A stretch of DNA of 7,070 nt from Planctomycetota bacterium (lineage in GTDB: Bacteria > Planctomycetota > B143-G9), in the NCBI GenBank assembly GCA_003644275.1, contig QNBY01000054.1, positions 1-7,070 on the forward strand, in the 5' to 3' direction. A program made the translations under genes and the position numbers. Shown here piece after piece: positions 1 through 4,661 of the stretch (position 1 is the first letter of the stretch; each line of letters begins with the position of its first letter). The notes beneath the pieces are model-generated. The model was not told the DNA's origin. It worked only from the letters and a program-made list of their open reading frames with translations, and made no database searches.

Positions 1-739
1 GAAGCACCCTCTTTCCCCCCCGCGCCGCGTGCTCGTCCCGAAGTCGCGCCGCCTCCCTCATCGTCTCCGGCGGCATGTTGTCGAGAAGCGCTATGTCGGG
101 CTCGGCGGCCAGCACGAGCCGGAACTGCTCCAGCGTGTCCACCTCGATCTCCACCGTCATCCCCGGCCCGTAGCGCTCGCGCGCCCGCTCCACCAGCGCC
201 CGGAAATCCTCTTCCCCCCCGCCGAGAAGCGTAAGGTGGTTGTCCTTCACGAGAACCTGGTCGTAGAGCCCGAACCGGTGGTTCCTCCCGCCGCCCGTCC
301 TCACGGCGTACTTCTCGAACGGCCTCAACAGCGGCGTGGTCTTGCGCGTGTCGAGTATCTCCGCCCTACCCTCGGCGGCCTCCACGAAATCCCTCGTCTT
401 GGCCGCTATGCCGCACAGGCGGCTGAACAGGTTCAGGGCCGTGCGCTCCACCGTCAGGATCGCCCCCGCCCTCCCCCGCGCGGAGATGAGCTCCTCGCCC
501 GCCCCGAAGCGCTCGCCTTCCTCCTTCAGCGGCTCCAGCTCCACCGACGGGTCGTGTATCTGGAAGAGCCTCGCCACGAACGGAAAGCCGCACATCACCC
601 CTTCCGACCGCGCCCGGAAGACCGCCCTCACCTCCCTGTCTCCGTCGAACAGCGCCGTGGTGACGTCGCCCTCCCCTATGTCCTCCTCCAGCATGGCGAG
701 CAGAAGATCGTCGTATGCTCCGAAGTCGTCTTCCGTCAT
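1..739 (-). CDS. nadC: Nicotinate-nucleotide pyrophosphorylase (carboxylating), 3' end cut by window edge
   Basis: NadC converts quinolinate and PRPP to nicotinate mononucleotide, CO2 and diphosphate in cytoplasmic de novo NAD synthesis. The 246 visible residues carry the family signature in order: an N-terminal LEEDIGEGDVTT segment (17-28), VERTALNLFSRLCGIA (98-113), DTRKTTPLLRPFEKYAVRTG (130-149) followed by GGRNHR, KDNH (165-168), EIEVDT (197-202) and LLDNM (218-222). The DTRKT, KDNH and EVDT blocks form the phosphate and quinolinate binding site in characterised members. The family is about 280 residues long, so roughly 35-40 C-terminal residues, including the last glycine-rich phosphate loop, lie outside the window. 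The ATG start is at 739-737. It overlaps the TGA of the upstream gene by 4 bp (ATGA) and is preceded by purine-rich sequence, so it is probably translated by coupling as the third gene of the minus operon. Identification is firm. Confidence 0.96.
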   Translation of the reverse strand, partial: MTEDDFGAYDDLLLAMLEEDIGEGDVTTALFDGDREVRAVFRARSEGVMCGFPFVARLFQIHDPSVELEPLKEEGERFGAGEELISARGRAGAILTVERTALNLFSRLCGIAAKTRDFVEAAEGRAEILDTRKTTPLLRPFEKYAVRTGGGRNHRFGLYDQVLVKDNHLTLLGGGEEDFRALVERARERYGPGMTVEIEVDTLEQFRLVLAAEPDIALLDNMPPETMREAARLRDEHAARGGKRVL

Positions 740-1284
740 CCTTCCTGCTCCCTTCCCTTTCCGAAGCCCCTCAGCCTGTAGTACGCGGCGAACAGCGCCA
801 CGGCCGCCGCCAGCACCACGAAGTACACCCAGGGTTCGGCCCCGGTGGAGACGGGTTCGCGAGCGGCGAGCAACGACTCCAGCGCTCCCCCCGCCGAGGG
901 ACCGACCACCGCCAAAAACAGCGTCCGCGACGGCCCGTCGTAGGCCAGCGCCAGCGCCCCTTCCTTCCCCTCCCATTCGAACGACGCCTTGAGTATCCCC
1001 CGCCCCGACTCGTCGAACCTCAACCCGCCCAGAAGCGCGGACAGCGGCTCGCGGAACGCGCCCGGCCGGTCGCCGAGCCTCACCGCGAACGCCGACGCCC
1101 CGCCCCGCTCCGCCGACTTCACCTCCCCGGCCCGCGGCGCTTCCTTCACCAGCGCGGAGACGAACGACGGTACGGCGGCCGGGCGGAGTGGCCGCCACCC
1201 CGCGGGAAAGGAATAGCCTTCCTCTCCGGCGGCGAGGCCCGCCAGCGCGGCGACGAGCAGGAACGCGGCGGGCAGCGCCCTCAC
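736..1284 (-). CDS. Small exported protein with signal peptide and C-terminal membrane anchor
   Basis: This 182-residue protein is not recognised by name. Visible parts are a signal peptide (1-20, hydrophobic core AFLLVAALAGLAAG), an extracytoplasmic region (about 21-150) beginning YSFPAGW, and one transmembrane helix (about 152-168) followed by a basic tail (RLRGFGKGREQEG). The expected topology is outside domain, inside tail. A late pattern of beta-strand-like stretches (ILKASFEWEG, GALALAYDG, TLFLAVVG) then a helix (GGALESLLA) resembles the end of PsbP/DcrB-like domains and the two domains of the upstream gene; this fold is an inference. The start is GTG at 1284-1282, overlapping the upstream TGA as GTGA, with purine-rich sequence just before it. 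The frame stays open much further upstream, but that stretch is antisense-like translation of the neighbouring gene. The signal peptide decides the start. It sits between the larger membrane protein and nadC in one operon. Confidence 0.8.
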   Translation of the reverse strand: MRALPAAFLLVAALAGLAAGEEGYSFPAGWRPLRPAAVPSFVSALVKEAPRAGEVKSAERGGASAFAVRLGDRPGAFREPLSALLGGLRFDESGRGILKASFEWEGKEGALALAYDGPSRTLFLAVVGPSAGGALESLLAAREPVSTGAEPWVYFVVLAAAVALFAAYYRLRGFGKGREQEG

Positions 1285-2681
1285 GCCTCGCCCTCTCCCT
1301 CTCTCCTGCGGCGCAGGTTCCGGACCACCGATACGGCCGCCGCCAGCGCGAACACGGCCATGACGACCAGTAGAAGCCATCCGCGCGCGGACGCCCCTCC
1401 GGCGGGCAGAAGCCTGTCCTCCTCCCTTATCCGCACGCCGGCGAGGCTGTCCAGGAACGCCTCCCTGTTCGCGTCCAGCCCCCCCTTGCTCTCCCGCGCC
1501 TCGAACACCATGTAGCCGAACCGCCGCGGAAGCCCCAGCGCCAGGTTGGGAAGCTCCTCTCCCGAAGGCACCTTCAGCAGGAAGAGGTATTCGTATATCG
1601 TCTTCCCCTTCCTCTCCACCTCCCGCAGCGACAGGTCCCGCACCTCTTCGTAGCGGTTGAAGGCCAGGAACTCCCGCTTGAACTCCTCCGGCGACCTCTC
1701 TCCCTCGGCGCATTTCAGCGGGTAGAAGCCCCAGAAGAACCAGTCCGAACCCGGCAGCCCTTCTTCCTCCTCCGACGGCGTCAGAAGCACCACCCACGGC
1801 CGTATCTCGTCCGGGAAGAAGCCCTCGTACTCGTGGTCCAGCATGTCCGCCGTCTCCTCGGCGTCGAAGGCCTCGTAGCCCGGCGGCGGCTTCACCGACA
1901 GAAGCGAGCCCGGTGCGCTCTCCGCGAGCGCCGTCCCTCCATGCGCGGCCGCCAGGCAGAGCAGCGCCGCGGCCGCCGCCGTTCCGCCCCGCCTTCCCAG
2001 GAACCGGTGCACCAGCCAGAACAGCACGAAGGCCAGCGCGGCCGCTCCCGTCACCAGCGTGTAACGCCTCATCGGAAACGCCGGCCGCGCTGGCGGCCCG
2101 GCCTTCACACCTTTCACTATCGCGTCGGCTTCCGCCCTCCACCCCTCCGCCTCGGATGCGGGATAGAAGAACACCAGCTTGTAGGAAGCCGCGGCGTCCG
2201 TGAGCAGGTACTGGCGGGTCTCGTACCTCCGTCTTCCCACGTCCCACCTCCCCGTGAGCCTCACCGCCGGGTACTCGCCCGCCTCGAAGAATCCCGTCTC
2301 CATGAGGGAGAACCCCCTTATCGTTCTCTTCATCCCCTCGCCCCACTCCATGCCGAGCCTTTCGGCGGCCGCCTCGTCGAACGGCGGCATGGGAGAGGCC
2401 ACCACCACCTCCAGCGTGCAGAAGGAATCCGGCGAGGGCACCTTTATGTACGCCCCCGTCACCCGCCCGTCCTCCATCTCCGCCGAGGCGAGCATTTCGA
2501 GCGTCCGCTTCGCGTCGGCTGGCGGCTTCCACACCTTCACCTTCTCGCGCTCGCTCCATCCGTCGGGAAGGCGGAGCTTGAAGCCCGTCGGCTCAAATAC
2601 TGATATAATCCCATGGGCGGAGACAGCCGCCCACGCAAGGAGGAACCACGTCAATGCCGCAATCGGAAGGTAACGCCTCAA
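1281..2681 (-). CDS. Two-domain exported membrane protein, duplicated PsbP/DcrB-like architecture
   Basis: This 466-residue protein of unknown function appears to be two similar units in one chain. Unit A has a signal peptide (1-22, ending AVSA), an extracytoplasmic domain (about 25-195, starting GFKLRLPDGW), a transmembrane helix (about 206-225) and a short basic cytoplasmic loop (HRFLGRRGG). Unit B then starts with a second signal-like hydrophobic segment (234-253, ending TALA), a domain (about 257-425, starting LLSVKPPPGY), a transmembrane helix (434-453) and a basic tail (RNLRRRREGEGEA). Charges fit the positive-inside rule. In unit A, LPDGW, then RRYETRQYLL, SYKLVFFYP and a closing helix look like the PsbP/DcrB (DUF1795-type) fold, and unit B has matching elements (KTIYEYLFLLKV, FGYMVFEA, NREAFLDSLAGV). 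The fold is inferred, not proved. The start is TTG at 2681, with GAGAGG five bases upstream; it begins the signal peptide and no usable start lies closer. It is the first gene of the minus operon. Confidence 0.82.
   Translation of the reverse strand: MRRYLPIAALTWFLLAWAAVSAHGIISVFEPTGFKLRLPDGWSEREKVKVWKPPADAKRTLEMLASAEMEDGRVTGAYIKVPSPDSFCTLEVVVASPMPPFDEAAAERLGMEWGEGMKRTIRGFSLMETGFFEAGEYPAVRLTGRWDVGRRRYETRQYLLTDAAASYKLVFFYPASEAEGWRAEADAIVKGVKAGPPARPAFPMRRYTLVTGAAALAFVLFWLVHRFLGRRGGTAAAAALLCLAAAHGGTALAESAPGSLLSVKPPPGYEAFDAEETADMLDHEYEGFFPDEIRPWVVLLTPSEEEEGLPGSDWFFWGFYPLKCAEGERSPEEFKREFLAFNRYEEVRDLSLREVERKGKTIYEYLFLLKVPSGEELPNLALGLPRRFGYMVFEARESKGGLDANREAFLDSLAGVRIREEDRLLPAGGASARGWLLLVVMAVFALAAAVSVVRNLRRRREGEGEA
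2578..2609 (+). promoter_or_regulatory. Candidate extended -10 promoter for the ispH operon
   Basis: TGATATAAT at 2601-2609 is a perfect extended -10 element (TGN plus TATAAT) in an AT-rich island within very GC-rich DNA. The best -35 candidate is TTGAAG (2578-2583), but its 20-base spacer is long, so the extended -10 would have to carry recognition. Transcription would start near 2616, about 38 bases before the ispH ATG. The element lies inside the opposite-strand gene, in codons just after its signal peptide. Confidence 0.55.
2614..2633 (+). promoter_or_regulatory. Inverted repeat at the predicted 5' end of the ispH mRNA
   Basis: TGGGCGG (2614-2620), a six-base loop AGACAG, and CCGCCCA (2627-2633) form a perfect 7-bp stem. 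It starts four bases after the TATAAT box and ends four bases before the ispH Shine-Dalgarno sequence. It could be a 5' stabilising hairpin, an operator, or chance: the same bases encode the end of the signal peptide on the other strand. Confidence 0.35.
2637..2643 (+). promoter_or_regulatory. Ribosome binding site for ispH
   Basis: AAGGAGG ends ten bases before the ATG at 2654. The in-frame ATG at 2681 has no comparable sequence before it (taacgcctca), so this site favours 2654 as the ispH start even though the spacing is slightly long. Confidence 0.7.
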
Positions 2682-3547
2682 TGGAACCTCTCGGGAAGGA
2701 ACCGAGGGGAATCTTGGTGAAACTCGCCCGCCACTACGGTTATTGTATGGGGGTTGAACTCGCCATCAAGAAGGCGCTGGAGACCGCCGCCCAGACCGGC
2801 CGCGTCTGGACGGACGGCCCCATCATCCACAACAACGAGGTGGTGGAGAAGCTGCGCGGGCACGGCATCGAGAAGCTGCGCTCCGACGCCGACCTCCGCC
2901 CCGGCGACACCGTCCTCATACGAGCCCACGGCGTCCCCCGAAGGCGCCTCCTCCAGCTCGAGGAAAAAGGGGTGCGGATCGTGGACGCCACCTGCCCCCA
3001 CGTCAAGAGGGCCCAGGAAATCATAAGCCGCTACACCGGCGAGGGATACAAGGGGCTCGTCATCGGCGATCCCGAGCACGCCGAGATAAAGGGCATCCTC
3101 GGCCACGCCCACGGCGAGTGCATAGTCGTGAGGGACATAGAGGACGTGGGCAAGGTGGACGGTGACGAGGCCCCCTTCGTCGTCATCTGCCAGACCACCT
3201 TCAGCATATTCGAGATAGACCGCATATTCGCCGCCCTCCCCCTCGATCCCGAACGCGACCGCATCGTGAAGACCGTCTGCCGCGCCACTCAGGACAGGCA
3301 GGAAGCGGCCCGCGAGCTCGCCGCCCAGGTGGACGCCGTGCTCGTCGTGGGCGGCTTCCACAGCGCCAACACCAACAGGCTCGCAGGCATCTGCAGGGAG
3401 ATAAACCCGCGCACCTACCACATCGAGACGGCCGACGACATAACCCCGGAGATGCTTCGGGACGTGGACTCGGTGGGCATAACCGCCGGGGCCTCCACCC
3501 CCGACTGGATAATCTGCCGCGTGGTCTCCAGGCTCAAGGAGGTGTGA
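2654..3547 (+). CDS. ispH: 4-Hydroxy-3-methylbut-2-enyl diphosphate reductase
   Basis: IspH (LytB) is the last enzyme of the MEP pathway. It reduces HMBPP to IPP and DMAPP with an iron-sulfur cluster in the cytoplasm. The 297 residues carry the full signature. The three cluster cysteines are C31 (YGYCMGVELA), C114 (VDATCPHV) and C209 (KTVCRATQDRQ). Substrate-binding motifs are IIHNNEVV (H59), IRAHGVPRR (H92), EHAEIKG (H142 and E144), CQTTFS (179-184), HSANTNRL (236-243) and ITAGASTPDW (276-285). H142/E144 match the catalytic His/Glu pair once EHAEIKG is aligned with the usual HPEV-type motif. The start at 2654 is chosen because AAGGAGG precedes it; starting at 2681 would remove ten poorly conserved residues. 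The gene opens a plus-strand operon, and its stop overlaps the next ATG by one base (TGATG). Its 5' end overlaps the divergent membrane-protein gene by 28 bp. Ile is encoded almost equally by ATA and ATC, never ATT. Confidence 0.97.
   Translation: MPQSEGNASMEPLGKEPRGILVKLARHYGYCMGVELAIKKALETAAQTGRVWTDGPIIHNNEVVEKLRGHGIEKLRSDADLRPGDTVLIRAHGVPRRRLLQLEEKGVRIVDATCPHVKRAQEIISRYTGEGYKGLVIGDPEHAEIKGILGHAHGECIVVRDIEDVGKVDGDEAPFVVICQTTFSIFEIDRIFAALPLDPERDRIVKTVCRATQDRQEAARELAAQVDAVLVVGGFHSANTNRLAGICREINPRTYHIETADDITPEMLRDVDSVGITAGASTPDWIICRVVSRLKEV
2687..2692 (-). promoter_or_regulatory. Ribosome binding site for the TTG start at 2681
   Basis: GAGAGG on the minus strand stands five bases before the TTG codon. 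It supports this non-ATG start, which is also where the signal peptide begins. It lies inside the 5' coding region of ispH on the other strand. Confidence 0.5.
2742..2769 (-). promoter_or_regulatory. Candidate promoter for the minus operon, inside ispH
   Basis: On the minus strand, TTGATG (2769-2764) and TACAAT (2747-2742) are separated by 16 bases, close to a sigma-70 pattern. Transcription would start near 2735, giving a leader of about 55 bases before the TTG at 2681. The bases also encode the conserved IspH segment around GYCMGVELA, so the match could be chance. A promoter is nevertheless needed here or further inside ispH, because the divergent genes overlap. Confidence 0.33.
3536..3542 (+). 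promoter_or_regulatory. Ribosome binding site for the RNase HII-like gene
   Basis: AAGGAGG lies inside the last ispH codons, four bases before the ATG at 3547 and only one before an in-frame GTG at 3544. The spacing favours the ATG. The next gene is therefore probably translated by ribosomes finishing ispH. Confidence 0.75.
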
Positions 3548-4422
3548 TGGGCTGGAAGGGCGGCATAGACGAGGCGGGTTACGGCGCTCTGCTCGGTCCC
3601 CTCGTCCACGGCGGGGCCGCCTGTCCCGCCGGGACCGACCTCGCGGGCCTGTTCGCCTCCGCCGGCCTGCCCCTCGCTGACTCCAAGGCGGTGTACCGCG
3701 GCGGGAAGGGCCTCGCCCGCATGGAGGCGGCCGTGCTCTTCGCCGCCCGCCTCTCGGGATGGACCGGCGGCGACCTTCCCTCCCTACTCCGCCACCTGCT
3801 CGGCCCCGAAGCGCCGCGGGCCGCCGCCGCCTTCGAGGCCGTGGGCGCGGCCGCCCCTCCCCTCCCCCTCTTCGGCGCCGCGGGCCTCCCCACCCTCCCC
3901 TCGGACCCGCCTTCCCTCTCCCTCTTCGCGCGCTTCACCTTCCCCCGCGAGTTCAACCTGCTGCTCTCCTCCATGAACAAGAGCGCCCTGGCGATGGCGA
4001 GGCTATTCGGCGTGCTCGCGAGGATGGTATACTCCCTGGGCGACGGCGGCGAGGTGGTGGTGGACAAGCAGGGCGGCAGGAACCGTTACCTGCCCTTCCT
4101 CGCCGAGAGGTTCGCGCCCGATTTCGTCTTCGTGCTCGCGGAGGGCGCGGCCGAATCCGCCTACGTCGTCGGCGACCGCCTCACCCTGGTTTTCCGGCCG
4201 GAGGCGGAATCCTCGAGCCCCCTGGCGGCCCTCGCCTCCATGACCGCGAAGTACCTGAGGGAGTGTTACATGTCCTTCTTCAACCGTTACTGGACCGCGA
4301 GGGTCCCGGGCGCCGCCCCCACCGCCGGCTATCCGGCGGACGCCCGGCGCTTCTTCGAGGCGCTCCGGCCCCTCATCGAGAGGGAATCCCTGCAACACAG
4401 CGACGTGTTGAGACTCAAATGA
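3547..4422 (+). CDS. Divergent ribonuclease HII-like protein
   Basis: RNase HII enzymes cut RNA in RNA/DNA hybrids and at single ribonucleotides in DNA, using four acidic residues. This 291-residue protein begins GIDEAGYGALLGPLVHGG, clearly related to the RNase HII start GIDEAGRGxxxGP (D8, E9). It then has LADSKAVYR (44-51, compare NDSKxL), EVVVDKQGG (169-177, third acid D173), ASMTAKYLRE (230-239, compare ASIxAKVTRD) and TAGYPADARRF (259-269, compare the GYGT region). Aligned by eye on ASMTAK, the fourth catalytic Asp position falls on E221. Two features are unlike canonical RNase HII. The GRG motif that reads the ribonucleotide 2'-OH is GYG, and an extra Ala/Pro-rich stretch (about 70-140) makes it longer than the usual 200-230 residues. 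It may be active, altered in specificity, or non-catalytic. The start is ATG 3547, with AAGGAGG four bases upstream. It lies between ispH and a small basic protein in one operon. Confidence 0.75.
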   Translation: MGWKGGIDEAGYGALLGPLVHGGAACPAGTDLAGLFASAGLPLADSKAVYRGGKGLARMEAAVLFAARLSGWTGGDLPSLLRHLLGPEAPRAAAAFEAVGAAAPPLPLFGAAGLPTLPSDPPSLSLFARFTFPREFNLLLSSMNKSALAMARLFGVLARMVYSLGDGGEVVVDKQGGRNRYLPFLAERFAPDFVFVLAEGAAESAYVVGDRLTLVFRPEAESSSPLAALASMTAKYLRECYMSFFNRYWTARVPGAAPTAGYPADARRFFEALRPLIERESLQHSDVLRLK

Positions 4423-4435
4423 TCGGCGGAACCCG

Positions 4436-4443
4436 AAAGGAGG
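4436..4443 (+). promoter_or_regulatory. Ribosome binding site for the 60-residue protein
   Basis: AAAGGAGG is followed by AGCAA and then GTG at 4449, an ideal spacing. It decides the start of the small gene in favour of GTG 4449 over the in-frame ATG at 4419, which overlaps the previous stop. Confidence 0.75.
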
Positions 4444-4448
4444 AGCAA

Positions 4449-4631
4449 GTGGACACCATCAGGCTCGACAGGATCGAACAGGGCGACAAGATTCGGAGGC
4501 TGATCCGGCTTCTCCCCGTCATAGAGGAACTCTGCGAGAAATACGAGAAGAGCAAGGCGAAGTACGAGAAGCACGTCACCCGCAGGGAGACCGAGTCCCG
4601 GTTCATCCGCTCCTTCAGGCGGCGGGACTGA
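4449..4631 (+). CDS. Small basic helical protein, unknown function
   Basis: This 60-residue protein is not recognised. It is highly charged, with many Lys, Arg and Glu, has no signal peptide or membrane segment, and is predicted by eye to be almost wholly helical. A first amphipathic part (IRRLIRLLPVIEELCEKY, 15-32) leads into a Lys/Glu-rich coiled-coil-like stretch (EKSKAKYEKHV, 33-43) and a basic end (RFIRSFRRRD, 51-60). GTG at 4449 is preferred because AAAGGAGG lies five bases before it. An in-frame ATG at 4419 would add ten residues and overlap the RNase HII-like stop as ATGA. Its co-directional position 26 bases after that gene, with no visible promoter between, suggests one transcript and possibly a shared task such as nucleic-acid binding; that role is inference. 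The last codons form the left arm of a GC hairpin whose loop contains the stop codon. Confidence 0.68.
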   Translation: MDTIRLDRIEQGDKIRRLIRLLPVIEELCEKYEKSKAKYEKHVTRRETESRFIRSFRRRD

Positions 4632-4641
4632 CCCGCCGCCT
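4617..4641. terminator. GC hairpin between convergent genes, possible bidirectional terminator
   Basis: AGGCGGCGGG (4617-4626), loop ACTGA (4627-4631) and CCCGCCGCCT (4632-4641) form a perfect 10-bp, nearly all-GC stem. The loop contains the TGA of the small gene. It stands 21 bases past the stop of the convergent HEAT/toroid gene, so it could serve both transcripts. No T-run follows on either strand, so it is not a classical intrinsic terminator. It may work with Rho, as an RNA 3' end stabiliser, or as a pause site. Confidence 0.45.
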
Positions 4642-4661
4642 CCATCCCCTCCCCGTCGCCC

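Noticed and set aside
29..1515. Long plus-strand open frames opposite nadC and the membrane proteins
   Set aside because: They are Arg/Pro/His-rich translations of GC-rich antisense DNA. The minus strand carries NadC motifs and signal peptide/transmembrane patterns.
1953..1958. Possible lipoprotein signal (C242) in the second signal-like segment of the 466-residue protein
   Set aside because: The residues before the Cys are ALL, with Leu instead of Gly, Ala or Ser at -1, so it does not fit a lipobox.
1287..2559. Upstream part of the open frame that ends at 736 on the minus strand
   Set aside because: It would extend the 182-residue protein to about 600 residues, but the sequence is Gly/Arg-rich, low in motif content and overlaps the coding frame of the 466-residue protein. 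The GTG at 1284 starts a clear signal peptide.
1833..2673. Plus-strand open frames opposite the 466-residue gene
   Set aside because: Biased composition with no recognisable motif, and the minus strand explains this region.
2678..3421. 247-residue minus-strand frame opposite ispH
   Set aside because: It is the antisense of a well-identified conserved gene, and its Gly/Val/Asp/His-rich make-up follows from ispH codons.
3759..4448. N-terminal part of the plus-strand frame that ends at 4631
   Set aside because: Arg/Pro-rich translation overlapping the RNase HII-like frame. Only the portion after GTG 4449 has its own strong ribosome binding site.
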